64,000 nucleotides of DNA from Gammaproteobacteria bacterium (GTDB taxonomy: Bacteria; Pseudomonadota; Gammaproteobacteria; Steroidobacterales; JABDKV01): the NCBI GenBank assembly GCA_029862165.1, contig JAOTXU010000008.1, positions 1 through 64,000 on the forward strand. Direction: 5' to 3'. Numbering within the stretch: position 1 is the stretch's first letter; every line of letters starts with the position of its first letter. The translations under genes were made by a program, and so were the position numbers. Of the stretch, positions 8,987-21,293 are shown in pieces. Below the pieces are notes generated by a model. It was not told the DNA's origin and did not search any database. It was given only the letters and a program-made list of their open reading frames with translations.

Positions 8987-9048
8987 TCCTTAGCTCCTCA
9001 TTTTGCCCCTTAAACGGGACACGTAAAAAATTGAAATAATGGACTGGC

Positions 9049-9734
9049 TTAAGTCTGCCATTCCACGGCTTGGACAAACTGACGCTCGATCTGTTCGGGA
9101 TAATTGCCAGATCCTATGATCGCAATACTACCGCCTTTGACCGGCACGATGACTCCATGAAAGCCATCTTCATCGATGGGCATCGTTTCGTCGACCTTTT
9201 CGTCCGGCAGAAGCATGACCGTGACCGGTCCATCGGCACTGAGCACTACCAGGTGCGGCACCAGGTGACCGCGAAAATAGCAAACACCTGCATGGATTAC
9301 TTCATCGACGTCTTCGGATAATTCGACACCCGTTCGCTTCAGTACCTGACGCAGACGTGGCGCCGGCACTAGCTCGGTGCTGACCGGAACCAGCAAATTG
9401 GCCTCGTGGTACAAATGCTTGATGACGTGGTCGGGCAACTGTTCCAAACTGTAACTGTTCAGCACGGTGACCACTCCGCCGACCGCCAATACTAACGTTG
9501 CAGCAACAGCTAACCAGCGTCGACGGGTCGTGCTCCGACCGCTAGCGGCAAGCATCACTCGCGACTCCAGATCGCGCGGTGGCTCAATCATCATCGCCTG
9601 ACGTAGTTTTGTATCGAACTGCTGCATCTCTACAGCAAACGATGCGCATGACGAACAAGCCAATCGATGGCGCAATCCTTCGGCGCCAACGTGCGATGGG
9701 TCGCTTGTTATCAATCGTCTGTAGTCAATACAAT

Positions 9735-9738
<4 letters not shown>
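9049..9738 (-). CDS. Anti-sigma factor with zinc-finger-like N-terminus (DUF3379-type)
   Basis: A 229-residue single-pass membrane protein. The N-terminal cytoplasmic part carries HRLACSSC, an HxxxCxxC motif as in zinc-containing anti-sigma factors. One membrane helix follows (about residues 80-98, RRWLAVAATLVLAVGGVVTV), then a periplasmic domain of about 130 residues. Its start overlaps the stop of the ECF sigma gene by 4 bp (ATGA), the usual arrangement for a sigma and its regulator. The length and the periplasmic domain resemble DUF3379 proteins. It presumably holds the sigma factor until a periplasmic signal, possibly metal or redox stress, is sensed; the signal is an inference from the HvfA neighbour. 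Confidence 0.85.
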
Positions 9739-12150
<2,412 letters not shown>

Positions 12151-12179
<29 letters not shown>

Positions 12180-12681
12180 GCTTCACGTAATGTTGTGCCG
12201 AGTAGTCTAGTTGCCCGATTTCCTCCTCTGTCAGCTCACGTATACGGCGAGCCGGGCTACCGCGATAAAGCGACTGAGACTTTAGCCTTTTCCCGGGTGT
12301 CACCAGACTACCGGCACCAATCATCACTTCCGCTTCGACTGCCACACCATCCATGACGATTGCACCCATACCGATTAGGCACCGATCAGATATCGTGCAG
12401 GCATGCAGCATTACCTTATGACCGACAGTTACGTCTGTACCGATCACCAATGCTATTCCGCCCGGCGTGTATGGGCCATCGTGCGTCACATGCAATACAC
12501 TGCCATCCTGAATGTTGCTTCGGTCACCGATGATTATTTCGTTCACGTCGCCGCGCGCGACGACCATGGGCCAGACTGATACATCGTCACCACATCGCAC
12601 GCGACCGATGAGTCTCGCGCTCTCATCCACATAAACGCGTTCACCCAGTTGCGGCACGTGATTTTCGTATTTTCTGAGCAT
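12151..12681 (-). CDS. Gamma-carbonic anhydrase family protein (YrdA-like)
   Basis: A 176-residue left-handed beta-helix protein of hexapeptide repeats. The family metal site is recognisable: VLHVTHDG and VTVGHKVMLHAC supply the three His ligands. RGDVNEIIIGDRSNIQDGS gives the conserved Arg, Asp, Asn and Gln. Homologues next to aroE are common in gammaproteobacteria. Carbonic anhydrase activity is shown for archaeal members but often not detected for the bacterial YrdA branch. Its 3' end overlaps aroE tail to tail. Confidence 0.92.
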
Positions 12682-12765
12682 TTAACCTATCTACCATACC
12701 TGTGGCCACAACGGTACCGTGACTCGTGATAGTGTTCGCGCTTCAGCAGTATTGGATCAGTTCGG

Positions 12766-13365
12766 GTGGCTGCGGGACTATTGTTCTTTCTGGTGTTTTG
12801 CGCAGGCTTTAGCATTATGGCTATCGAGTTGCTCGGTGGACGCATACTCGCACCCTACTTTGGCAACAGCATCTACGTGTGGGGCAGCCTGATCACCGTT
12901 TTCATGCTGGCACTATCAATCGGCTATCTGCTGGGTGGTCGTTTCTCTTTGCGCAACCCATCCCTGCTTCGATTCGGCTCTTTGTTCTTGTTCTCTGCGG
13001 CCGCAGTTCTGCCCTTGCTGTTTTTCGGGAACGATTTCATGGACATCGTGTTCGAACATATCGAAGACCCCCGTTATGGCTCACTAGTTGCCTCGCTAGT
13101 GTTGTTTTTCCTGCCAACGGTAGCACTGGGAATGATTTCGCCATATGCCGTACGTCTACTCGTGGAACATCGCGACCAGAGCGGTCATGTAGCTGGTAAG
13201 CTGTATTTTGTTTCTACGATTGGCAGTGCGTTAGGCACGCTACTTACCTCTTTTTACCTTGTCTTGTATTTTGAAGTTAATCAAATACTCGTCGCGATAT
13301 TCGCAGCACTAATTCTTTGCGGAGTCGTCGCCGCTGGCGCAGGCCGCCGGACACTAATCCCATGA
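12766..13365 (+). CDS. Membrane half of a split fused-MFS/spermidine synthase-like protein
   Basis: A 199-residue protein with about six membrane helices, starting at GTG 12766 (MAAGLLFFLVFCAGFSIMAIE). The opening with MAIELLGGRILAPYFGNSIYVWGS is the pattern of the N-terminal membrane domain normally fused in one chain to a spermidine-synthase-like domain. Here the chain stops at 13365 and the catalytic-like half is a separate gene that overlaps by 4 bp (ATGA). The partner provides the remaining hydrophobic segment. The family function is not established. Confidence 0.8.
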   Translation: MAAGLLFFLVFCAGFSIMAIELLGGRILAPYFGNSIYVWGSLITVFMLALSIGYLLGGRFSLRNPSLLRFGSLFLFSAAAVLPLLFFGNDFMDIVFEHIEDPRYGSLVASLVLFFLPTVALGMISPYAVRLLVEHRDQSGHVAGKLYFVSTIGSALGTLLTSFYLVLYFEVNQILVAIFAALILCGVVAAGAGRRTLIP

Positions 13366-14249
13366 TCCGTTGCTGTATAGCGGTTTTGTTGTTGGGTCTG
13401 ACCGGAAGTCTCGCCGCAGAGGTGATCCTCCACACCGAGAAATCACTTTATCGCAATATCGAGGTGTTTGAGGACGGCGACATACGGTGTTTGCGTTTTA
13501 CAGTGCGGCGACGGGAAAGCCGGCAATCATGCATCGATCCAGACGAACCGGATCGGCTCGTTTTGCCCTACACACCAGTTGCTTTTGGTGGCTTGTTGAT
13601 CAATCCCGCACCGAAACGGGTACTACTGGTGGGTTTGGGTGGTGGCACTATTGCCAATGTGTTCGCCCGGTTGTATCCGGGCATTAGCATCGACGCGGTC
13701 GAAATCGATCCGGCCGTGATAGAAGTTGCACGAAACTATTTCAATTTCGCTGAACGCGCAGGAACTCGCGTGTTTGCGCAGGATGGCCGGGTTTACGCCC
13801 GACGTGCGTTGCGTAATGGCGCTCGCTACGACTATATTCTTGTCGATGCATTCGATGGCGACTACATTCCAGAGCACCTGATGACTGCCGAATTCCTGGA
13901 GGAGTGCCGCCAGTTGTTAACGAACCAAGGCGTGTTGGTAGCGAACACTTTTTCTTCCAGCCGCCTGTACAACAGCGAGTCCGCCACTTACGAAAGTGTC
14001 TTCGGAGACTTTCTCAATCTGCGACGACGATTCAGCAACCGGGTTATTGTTGCGGCCAAGAACGGTCTTCCCTCGCCAGGGACGCTTAAGAGCAACATCG
14101 CGCTGGTGGAGGCTAATCTGGCCCGCTTTGACATCGATCTGGAACAGATTCTCGCATTGGATCGCGGCAAAGACTGGCGGGGCAAGGCACGAGTGCTTAC
14201 CGATCAATACGCACCGGCCAATCTGTTACGAGGCCGCAACGATGACTGA
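13362..14249 (+). CDS. Spermidine synthase-like domain protein with N-terminal hydrophobic segment
   Basis: A 295-residue protein. Residues 1-20 (MIRCCIAVLLLGLTGSLAAE) form a hydrophobic segment that could be a signal peptide or the last helix of the split membrane domain. The rest is a Rossmann methyltransferase-like fold of the spermidine synthase type: VLLVGLGGGTIANVFARLYPG for nucleotide binding, DAVEIDPAVIEVARNYF, and YDYILVDAFDGDYIPEHL. Whether it makes polyamines is doubtful; the membrane-fused relatives are uncharacterised. It overlaps the membrane half by 4 bp and the Nudix gene by 8 bp, so translation is likely coupled across all three. Confidence 0.82.
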   Translation: MIRCCIAVLLLGLTGSLAAEVILHTEKSLYRNIEVFEDGDIRCLRFTVRRRESRQSCIDPDEPDRLVLPYTPVAFGGLLINPAPKRVLLVGLGGGTIANVFARLYPGISIDAVEIDPAVIEVARNYFNFAERAGTRVFAQDGRVYARRALRNGARYDYILVDAFDGDYIPEHLMTAEFLEECRQLLTNQGVLVANTFSSSRLYNSESATYESVFGDFLNLRRRFSNRVIVAAKNGLPSPGTLKSNIALVEANLARFDIDLEQILALDRGKDWRGKARVLTDQYAPANLLRGRNDD

Positions 14250-14760
14250 ACGTCGTCGCAAGATCTATACCGGCCGCATCGTCGATCTCGATTTGGAAGC
14301 GGTTACCTTACCCAATGGCACCGAACTGGAGATGGAAATCATCAGCCATCCAGGTGGGGCCGCAGTTGTGGCACTAAATGACGAACTGCAGGTCTGTCTG
14401 CTGCACCAGTACCGGCATATTGCCGATGGTTATCTTTGGGAATTGCCAGCTGGAAAAATCGACAACGAGGAACCGCCGTTGGAAACCGCGCGGCGTGAAT
14501 TGGCCGACGAAGCCGGTGTGCTGGCAGCCAAGTGGGAGGGACTGGGCGAAATATTGAGCTCGCCAGGCGTATTCTCGGAGGTTATATATCTGTATCTCGC
14601 ACGACAGCTAAAAATTGTCGAGTCCAGCAACGATGCAGACGAAGTTCTCGAAGCACACTGGATACCGTGGGATAAAGCGATGACCTGGGCGCAAAATGGC
14701 AAGATTCGCGATGCCAAATCACTGGTGGGTTTGATGCGCGCCAGCGCGACACTGGCCTGA
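14242..14760 (+). CDS. Nudix hydrolase, ADP-ribose pyrophosphatase-like
   Basis: A 172-residue protein. The Nudix box runs GKIDNEEPPLETARRELADE then AGV, matching Gx5Ex7REUxEExGU with one Glu replaced by Asp. The preceding LHQYRHIADGYLWELPAGK and the following PGVFSEVIYLYLA place it in the NudF/ADP-ribose pyrophosphatase branch. It starts at ATG 14242, overlapping the spermidine synthase-like gene by 8 bp. The actual nucleotide substrate is unproven. Confidence 0.9.
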   Translation: MTERRRKIYTGRIVDLDLEAVTLPNGTELEMEIISHPGGAAVVALNDELQVCLLHQYRHIADGYLWELPAGKIDNEEPPLETARRELADEAGVLAAKWEGLGEILSSPGVFSEVIYLYLARQLKIVESSNDADEVLEAHWIPWDKAMTWAQNGKIRDAKSLVGLMRASATLA

Positions 14761-14762
14761 CA

Positions 14763-15188
14763 ATGACGCTGAAATACGAATCTACCGAGTCGCCCAGAGA
14801 TGACGATGTCGCCATAGTCCGCAAGCATTTGCGCGCCTATAACCGATCTCGGGCGGAAGAGGGTCCAGATCAAAAGTTAGCTATATTTGCACGCGATGAT
14901 GGCAACAATATCGTCGGCGGTGTGACGGGACGGGTGAGCTGGGGATGGCTTTACGTCGACCTTTTATGGGTACACGAAAACCATCGGGGTCATGATGTAG
15001 GCAGCAGGTTGCTGGCTCAGATCGAAGACATGGCCAGACCATACAATGTGGTTGGTTTTCACCTGGGCACCACAGATTTTCAGGCGCTGGATTTCTATTT
15101 AAAAAATGGATATGACGTCTGGGGGCAGCTACCAGATTATCCGCCGGGTTACACAAACTACTCGTTGCGCAAACTTAACAACGACTGA
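14763..15188 (+). CDS. GNAT family N-acetyltransferase
   Basis: A 141-residue acyl-CoA N-acyltransferase fold. The core contains GVTGRVSWGWLYVDLLWVHE and then HRGHDVGSRLLAQIED, which fits the Q/RxxGxG/A acetyl-CoA loop with variation. The C-terminal part NVVGFHLGTTDFQALDFYLK followed by NGYDVWG is typical. It starts 2 bp after the Nudix stop. The acceptor substrate is unknown. Confidence 0.88.
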   Translation: MTLKYESTESPRDDDVAIVRKHLRAYNRSRAEEGPDQKLAIFARDDGNNIVGGVTGRVSWGWLYVDLLWVHENHRGHDVGSRLLAQIEDMARPYNVVGFHLGTTDFQALDFYLKNGYDVWGQLPDYPPGYTNYSLRKLNND

Positions 15189-15190
15189 GA

Positions 15191-16105
15191 TCAGGCGACA
15201 AGCTCCACGATCAATTCGTCTTTGGCCCGCCACAGGTCGCTCACCCAGGTCTGAAAACGCCCACGAAATTCCTCGTCATTGAGATAGTCCCCCTCGAAAA
15301 ACTCAGCAGGAATCTCCTGCTCTCGAACCCGTACCGTTACCTTGGGTATACCACCGGACAGCAGCTGCCAAAAAGTCACGTCTCGATGCGGATAGACAAT
15401 GGTCACATCCAACAGCTTGTGCATCGTCTCACCCATTGCTGCCAGCGCGAATGCGAGACCACCCGCCTTCGGTTTTAACAGGTGACGGTAAGGTGATTCC
15501 TGTGCGGTATGCTTAGCTGGCGTAAAACGCGTGCCCTCCAGGAAATTGATCAGCGACGTCGGTACCTCACTAAAGTGTTGGCAGGCCCGTCGCGTTGTCT
15601 CCAGATCCTTGCCCTTAAGTTCGGGATGTTTCTTGAGTTTCTCGCGTGAGTAACGTTCCATAAATGGCAAATCGAGCGCCCACCAGGCGAAGCCGAATAA
15701 CGGCACCCAGATAAGTTGTTTTTTCAAAAAGAACTTTAGAAAGGGAATGCGTCGATTAAAAACACACTGCAGAACGAACACATCAACCCAGTTTTGATGA
15801 TTAACGCTTATCAGGTACCAGTCACGACGTCGCAGTTCATCAAGACCGTCAACGTCCCATTCCATCCCGTGCATGAGTCGCTCGAGAAGCCCGTTGAAAT
15901 AGATCCACGACTCGCCCAGTACCTCGAGCCAACGGACGCAGCGTCTCCGCCATGACGTAATCGGCACCAGAAGTTTTAGAATGCCTACCAGATAAAAGGG
16001 TATGCACCAGAAAGTCAGGTTCAAAGCGAATAGTATGAAGCCCAGAACCCCGCTAATCGGCGCGGGCAAAAACCACAAGGGAGCACGACGCTTTGTTTTA
16101 GTCAC
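15191..16105 (-). CDS. PlsC-type lysophospholipid acyltransferase (YihG-like)
   Basis: A 304-residue membrane-bound acyltransferase. After a hydrophobic N-terminal helix pair (about 12-50) come the catalytic HX4D in SVNHQNWVDVF and the EGTR motif in INFLEGTRF. The family makes or remodels phosphatidic acid; the length and sequence resemble the YihG subgroup rather than the essential PlsC. It converges with the GNAT gene, 2 bp apart. Confidence 0.9.
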   Translation of the reverse strand: MTKTKRRAPLWFLPAPISGVLGFILFALNLTFWCIPFYLVGILKLLVPITSWRRRCVRWLEVLGESWIYFNGLLERLMHGMEWDVDGLDELRRRDWYLISVNHQNWVDVFVLQCVFNRRIPFLKFFLKKQLIWVPLFGFAWWALDLPFMERYSREKLKKHPELKGKDLETTRRACQHFSEVPTSLINFLEGTRFTPAKHTAQESPYRHLLKPKAGGLAFALAAMGETMHKLLDVTIVYPHRDVTFWQLLSGGIPKVTVRVREQEIPAEFFEGDYLNDEEFRGRFQTWVSDLWRAKDELIVELVA

Positions 16106-16168
16106 CGCGGCGTCGTCTTTCCATGCAGACCGACTAGGAACGATCGATATGCCAGAACGAAAAAATCA

Positions 16169-16618
16169 TTATTCAGGCGCCAGTTTTTCTGCCACTAGAC
16201 CCAGCACCGTCGCACCAACAATGAACAACACCGCCATTTCAATCGTCCACCAAAACCAGATTTCGCCCGGCAGGTTAAACACACCTGAATATCCAAGCGA
16301 GAAAGTTGAACCCAGGAGACTCAGTATCAGTCCGTAGGTCAGACCGCGTCGCCAGGCCGGACCATGAAATGCGGGTCGTATCCAGGTGTATATCGCAGCC
16401 ACGACAAATGCGCCTACGAGACCATTGAAAATCCACATGGGCATCAGTGCCGCCATGTCGGGCGGGTCCTGGTTCAGCTCGGGTCGCCAGAACTCCGTCG
16501 TGGCCCGGTATGCAGGATCGAGGATGCCCTCATGGACAACCTGGCCCGATATGAAGCTCAATACAAAGATGGTCACGTAGTAGGCCACGCCCCCTATCAG
16601 AATGATTTTCCAGTTCAT
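16169..16618 (-). CDS. Small multi-pass membrane protein of unknown function
   Basis: A 149-residue protein with about four membrane helices: IILIGGVAYYVTIFVLSFI, MWIFNGLVGAFVVAAIYTWI, GLTYGLILSLLGSTFSLGY and FWWTIEMAVLFIVGATVLGL. I do not recognise a named family. The start at 16618 (MNWKIILIGG) is supported by GGGGGACCG directly upstream; the frame is open further 5' without a better site. It diverges from the helicase gene across 127 bp. Confidence 0.75.
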   Translation of the reverse strand: MNWKIILIGGVAYYVTIFVLSFISGQVVHEGILDPAYRATTEFWRPELNQDPPDMAALMPMWIFNGLVGAFVVAAIYTWIRPAFHGPAWRRGLTYGLILSLLGSTFSLGYSGVFNLPGEIWFWWTIEMAVLFIVGATVLGLVAEKLAPE

Positions 16619-16745
16619 TTCGGTCCCCCCTGAACGCGTTGACGCCACTATAGAACAATTGGCGATCATCAATACACGCAAATCGCCCGGGGTAGGCAGG
16701 ATTCAGGAACTGTATATTTATCCAGTCTAAGCTATGCTTAGGCGT

Positions 16746-19700
16746 ATGAGTCTGGACAGTTTTCATCCCGCCGTTGCCGAGTGGTTCAGCGAAGCGTTGG
16801 GCACTCCGACCGAAGTTCAGCAGCGCGCATGGCCGCACATCGGTGTGCGGCGGCATACGCTGCTGGCCGCGCCTACTGGCTCGGGCAAAACCCTGGCTGC
16901 ATTCCTCGCGGCGATCGATGATCTGGTTCGAGAAGGGCTGGAACGCGGTTTACCGGATGAAACACGCGTTCTGTATATCTCGCCACTCAAAGCCTTGTCG
17001 AACGACATCCAAAAAAACCTGCAGCAGCCCCTCGAAGGCATACGCGAAAAACTGTTCTTGAAATGTGCCCCCGGTGATGTGGAAATTCGCGCATGGGTAC
17101 GCACCGGCGACACGCCCGCACACGAACGGCAAAAAGCTGCCCGCACACCACCGCATATACTGGTCACCACGCCGGAATCGATTTACATCCTTCTGACCTC
17201 AAAGTCGGGCAGAAAGATGTTGTCAACAGTGCGCACTGTAATCGTGGACGAAATCCATGCTATCGCGGGAAACAAACGCGGCGCACATCTCAGTCTAAGT
17301 CTGGAACGCCTGGCTGCGCTGACACCGCACCGGCTTGCCCGCATAGGTCTGTCGGCCACGCAAAAACCGGTCGATGCCATGGCACGTTTTCTGGTAGGCG
17401 ACCGCGACGAACCGTGTGAGATCGTCGATACCACGCGGGTCTTTGCTGACGCTGCTACAGAGAGTGCAAATCCTGGTGAACAGCAAAAACCCGATATCGC
17501 TTTGGAACTGCCACGTTCGCCTCTTGCAACCATCATGTCGAACGAAGAGTGGACAGAGACTTACGACCGACTTACCGAATTGATCGAAAGCCATCAAACT
17601 ACACTGATTTTCGTGAATACGCGGCGACTGGCCGAGCGCGCAGCGCGTCATCTGGCCGAACGTATTGGCGAAGAAAATGTAACGGCACATCATGGCAGTC
17701 TGTCGCGGCGACATCGGTTGCGCGCCGAGCAAAAACTTAAGGCCGGTCAACTTAAAGCATTGGTTGCAACAGCATCACTTGAATTGGGTATCGATATCGG
17801 TGATGTTGACCTGGTCTGTCAAATGGGTTCGCCGCGTTCCATCTCGGCTTTTGTGCAGCGCGTTGGTCGTTCCGGTCATGCTGTTGGTGCAACACCGAAA
17901 GGACGATTGTTTCCGCTGTCACTGGATGATCTGGTCGAATGCACAGCAATCAAAGGCTGCGTTGCACGAGGCGAACTCGATCGCATCTGCATCCCGGAAA
18001 AACCGATGGATGTATTTGCCCAACAACTGGTCGCCGAGGTCGCCGGTACTGAGTGGGAAAGCGACGCTTTGTGGAATTCTTTGCGTCGGGCTTGGCCTTA
18101 CCGCACCCTGCAGCGGAAGGAGTTCGATCACGTCGTCGAAATGCTGGCACAGGGTTTCTCGACCCGGCGCGGGCGGCGTGGTGCACACATACATCATGAT
18201 GCGGTAAACGGCCGTTTGCGGCCACGACGTGGTGCCCGACTGGTTGCAATGACCAACGGCGGTGCAATTCCTGATCAGTTCGAATACGAAGTCATATTGC
18301 AGCCGGAAAACACCCGGATAGGAAATCTGGGTGAGGACTTCGCGTTTGAGAGCCTGCCGGGAGATATTTTCCAGTTGGGTAACATGTCCTACCAAATCAC
18401 AAAGGTCGAAACCGGCAAGGTCTATGTGACCGACGCACACGGGCAGCCACCCAACTTGCCGTTTTGGGTTGGCGAGGCACCGGGTCGTTCTGATGAATTG
18501 TCGTTAGCCGTGTCGGATCTGCGTGGAAAAATCGACACGTTGCTCGACGCTGGAAACGAAGGCGCGGTGCAATGGCTGGAGCAGGAACTGGAACTGGCCA
18601 AGGACGCCGCGCAGCAACTCGTCGATTACCTCGCTTCTGCCAAGGCGGCGCTTGGACTGGTGCCCACGCAAAAACGGCTGGTGTTCGAGCGTTTTTTCGA
18701 TGACGCCGGGGACATGCATTTTGTTATCCACGCTCCCTTTGGCTCGCGTGCCAACAGGGCCTGGGGTCTGGCCCTACGTAAGCGTTTTTGCCGCAAATTC
18801 AATTTTGAGTTACAGGCTGCAGCACTGGAAGACTCACTTGTCCTTTCACTCGGTCCGACGCATAGTTTTCCGCTGGAAGAGGTCGCCGATTACCTGAAGA
18901 GCACATCAGCACGAGATATCCTGATCCAGGCATTATTGGATGCGCCGATGTTCGGTGCGCGCTGGCGTTGGAATGCAACGATTGCTTTGGCCGTGCGCCG
19001 CAACCGCAACGGTAAACGGGTACCGCCACAGTGGCAACGCAGTGACGCCGAAGATCTCGTGGCATTGGTGTTTCCCGATCAACTCGCATGCCTGGAAAAT
19101 ATTCCGGGCAAACGCGAAATACCGGATCACCCGCTGGTTAATCAGACTATTGCGGATTGCCTTACCGAGACAATGGACATCGACGGCTTGGAGCGCATAC
19201 TGAGGCGTCTTGAAGACGGTGACATTACCGTAGAGTGTCGCGATCTCACCGGTCCATCGCCGTTGTCGGCCGGCATTATCAGTGCCAGACCGTATGCCTT
19301 CCTCGACGATGTGCCCGCAGAAGAACGGCGGACCCTGGCAGTGAGGTCGCAGCGGTTTAATGACCCCGAAGACGCATCAAAGCTGGGTCGTCTGGACAGT
19401 GACGCCATTGCCGAAGTCCAAGCACAGGCCTGGCCGGACCCACGTACGGCGGATGAATTACATGATGCCTTGTATGTGCTTGGTTTTATTGGCGAAAAAG
19501 AGGCTTGCTCCGAGCAGAGGGAACCCGAAAAACACTTTGAGTTCGGTTGGCAGCACCTGTTCGATCAACTCAAACAGGATGGGCGCGCCACCGTGCTACG
19601 AACAGACAGTAGCTCAGCGCTTTGGGTCAGCGCAGAACGTTTAAATGAAATGCAGACGATCCTGCCCGACGCCCAATGCACTCCGCCGCTAATTGCTATT

Positions 19701-20873
19701 GGCAACAAACAGACTGATCCGGACAAGGCACTGGGGGATATCATCCGCAGTCGTCTGGAAGGACTGGGACCGGTAACAGTCAATGCCCTTGCCGCACCCT
19801 TAGGCATCACAACCGACTGCATTGATCAAACACTACTCGCACTCGAAAACGAAGGCTTTGCGGTGCGTGGCCGGTTTACCGGTTCACCTGACGGCGAACT
19901 GGAATGGTGCGATCGACGTCTGCTCGCCCGCATTCATCGCTACACCATCAAGAGAATGCGCAAAGCCGTTGAACCGGTTTCGATGGCTGCTTATGCGCGC
20001 TTCACCAGGACATGGCAAGGCCTGGGTCATCAGCCGCGTGAGGGTCTGGCCGCATTGCAAGCGGTACTCGAACAGTTTGAGGGTTTTGCCGCACCGGTAG
20101 CGGCGTGGGAAAACGAAATCCTTCCGGCAAGAATTGCCGGCTACAGACCCGACATGCTCGATCAATTGTGCTCGGCCGGACGATTTATCTGGATGCGGCT
20201 CGGCGCAAAAAACGGCAAGGCTGGTAAACGTACAAGGCCGGTACGCAACACCCCGATTACACTGATTGAAAGAGCACACGCACCGCATTGGCGAGTCTTT
20301 GGCGCACCCCCGGAACTGGAGCAAATAGAACTCAGTGCGGCAGGCGAGCAAATTCACACAATGCTCGATGAACGCGGGGCATTGTTTTTTAGTGACCTTG
20401 TACTCGATACCGGCCTGACGCAACGTGAGGTTCGCACGGCGATGGCAGAGCTGGCTGCGTGGGGTCTGGTCAGCTCGGATAGTTTCGCCGGCATTCGTTC
20501 ATTGGCGATGCGTCGCCCACGACTTGCCGACGGACGCCGTCATCTCTCACTGGAAGATGCCGGCCGCTGGTCACTGTTACGAAAGCCGGCGGATGACGAA
20601 GATACGCGGCGGGATGCGGTGGAACATATCGCAAGAAAACTTCTGGACCGGCACGGAGTGTTGTTTAGAAAAGCGCTGGAGCAGGAACGTTTTCTGCCGC
20701 CTTGGCGTGAATTGCTGCGAATCTACTGGCGATTGGAAGCGCGTGGCGAAATTCGCGGCGGGCGTTTTGTCAGTGGGTACTCAGGAGAGCAGTTTGCTAT
20801 AAAAAATGCGATCGCACTGCTGCGCGCGAAGCCGATTGATGGATCGCAGGCTGAAACCGCCGACGTCTCTTAG
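16746..20873 (+). CDS. lhr: Lhr-type DEAD/DEAH superfamily 2 ATP-dependent helicase
   Basis: A protein of about 1375 residues. The core has all SF2 motifs: Walker A in LLAAPTGSGKTLAAFL, LYISPLKALSNDIQ, VDEIHAIAGNKRGAHLSLSLE with a DEIH box, LSATQKPVDAMARFLVG, HHGSLSRRHRL, LVATASLELGIDIG and the motif VI region FVQRVGRSGH. A large winged-helix and beta-type region follows the core, then a long C-terminal domain, as in bacterial Lhr (about 1500 residues). Lhr is a 3'-5' translocase implicated in DNA repair. I chose ATG 16746; ATG 16734 in frame is possible. Codon usage looks native. Confidence 0.93.
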   Translation: MSLDSFHPAVAEWFSEALGTPTEVQQRAWPHIGVRRHTLLAAPTGSGKTLAAFLAAIDDLVREGLERGLPDETRVLYISPLKALSNDIQKNLQQPLEGIREKLFLKCAPGDVEIRAWVRTGDTPAHERQKAARTPPHILVTTPESIYILLTSKSGRKMLSTVRTVIVDEIHAIAGNKRGAHLSLSLERLAALTPHRLARIGLSATQKPVDAMARFLVGDRDEPCEIVDTTRVFADAATESANPGEQQKPDIALELPRSPLATIMSNEEWTETYDRLTELIESHQTTLIFVNTRRLAERAARHLAERIGEENVTAHHGSLSRRHRLRAEQKLKAGQLKALVATASLELGIDIGDVDLVCQMGSPRSISAFVQRVGRSGHAVGATPKGRLFPLSLDDLVECTAIKGCVARGELDRICIPEKPMDVFAQQLVAEVAGTEWESDALWNSLRRAWPYRTLQRKEFDHVVEMLAQGFSTRRGRRGAHIHHDAVNGRLRPRRGARLVAMTNGGAIPDQFEYEVILQPENTRIGNLGEDFAFESLPGDIFQLGNMSYQITKVETGKVYVTDAHGQPPNLPFWVGEAPGRSDELSLAVSDLRGKIDTLLDAGNEGAVQWLEQELELAKDAAQQLVDYLASAKAALGLVPTQKRLVFERFFDDAGDMHFVIHAPFGSRANRAWGLALRKRFCRKFNFELQAAALEDSLVLSLGPTHSFPLEEVADYLKSTSARDILIQALLDAPMFGARWRWNATIALAVRRNRNGKRVPPQWQRSDAEDLVALVFPDQLACLENIPGKREIPDHPLVNQTIADCLTETMDIDGLERILRRLEDGDITVECRDLTGPSPLSAGIISARPYAFLDDVPAEERRTLAVRSQRFNDPEDASKLGRLDSDAIAEVQAQAWPDPRTADELHDALYVLGFIGEKEACSEQREPEKHFEFGWQHLFDQLKQDGRATVLRTDSSSALWVSAERLNEMQTILPDAQCTPPLIAIGNKQTDPDKALGDIIRSRLEGLGPVTVNALAAPLGITTDCIDQTLLALENEGFAVRGRFTGSPDGELEWCDRRLLARIHRYTIKRMRKAVEPVSMAAYARFTRTWQGLGHQPREGLAALQAVLEQFEGFAAPVAAWENEILPARIAGYRPDMLDQLCSAGRFIWMRLGAKNGKAGKRTRPVRNTPITLIERAHAPHWRVFGAPPELEQIELSAAGEQIHTMLDERGALFFSDLVLDTGLTQREVRTAMAELAAWGLVSSDSFAGIRSLAMRRPRLADGRRHLSLEDAGRWSLLRKPADDEDTRRDAVEHIARKLLDRHGVLFRKALEQERFLPPWRELLRIYWRLEARGEIRGGRFVSGYSGEQFAIKNAIALLRAKPIDGSQAETADVS

Positions 20874-20896
20874 CCCCTACGGGACTCGGAGTGGGT

Positions 20897-21169
20897 TCAG
20901 GCGTACTCGAGTCCGGTCTGGTTTTCGCCAATCCGCACGACACGCATTGTACGCATATTGATGTGAGCCCAGTCGTCCTGGGCCGGACCGCGAACTAAAA
21001 CGTTTACCATTGTGCCGATTGGCGGTCCCTGGCCCGTCTCGACTTCAAACAATATGCCGGTTGGCGACATATCCAGTGTTTTGCAACGCCACTCGGTCTT
21101 GCTTTCCGGATCGGTCAGCAAGAAAGTCATTTGCACATCTATGCGGTTGTCACGTCGTCTGTCGGGCAT
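20897..21169 (-). CDS. PilZ domain protein (PilZ-1)
   Basis: A 90-residue protein that is a PilZ domain and nothing else. The cyclic-di-GMP-binding signature is present: RRRDNR near the start for RxxxR, and LDMSPTGILFEVE for (D/N)xSxxG. The ending QTGLEYA is also typical. It is the last gene of the long minus-strand region, and is strongly similar to the PilZ protein at 42597-42914: both share FLLTDPE, CKTLD and the SPTGIL segment, and end QTGL-Y. The two flank the duplicated lipoprotein cassettes. The start codon is the ATG of MPDRRRDNR. Confidence 0.88.
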   Translation of the reverse strand: MPDRRRDNRIDVQMTFLLTDPESKTEWRCKTLDMSPTGILFEVETGQGPPIGTMVNVLVRGPAQDDWAHINMRTMRVVRIGENQTGLEYA

Positions 21170-21293
21170 AGGCTGACCTCACATCACTGCCGTGTATTGT
21201 AAGGTCATTGGGCAGCGCGCGCACCCTTCCGAGATCGGATTTGCCAGACATTTGGCGCCAGCCCACTCAGAGGGCAACACGAGCCTACTATGA

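Noticed and set aside
8283-9013. Plus-strand Pro/His/Ser-rich and Ala/Phe-rich frames of up to 194 codons
   Set aside because: They are antisense to the Cys-rich repeat gene, which has a signal peptide, a ribosome site and a terminator in the correct orientation.
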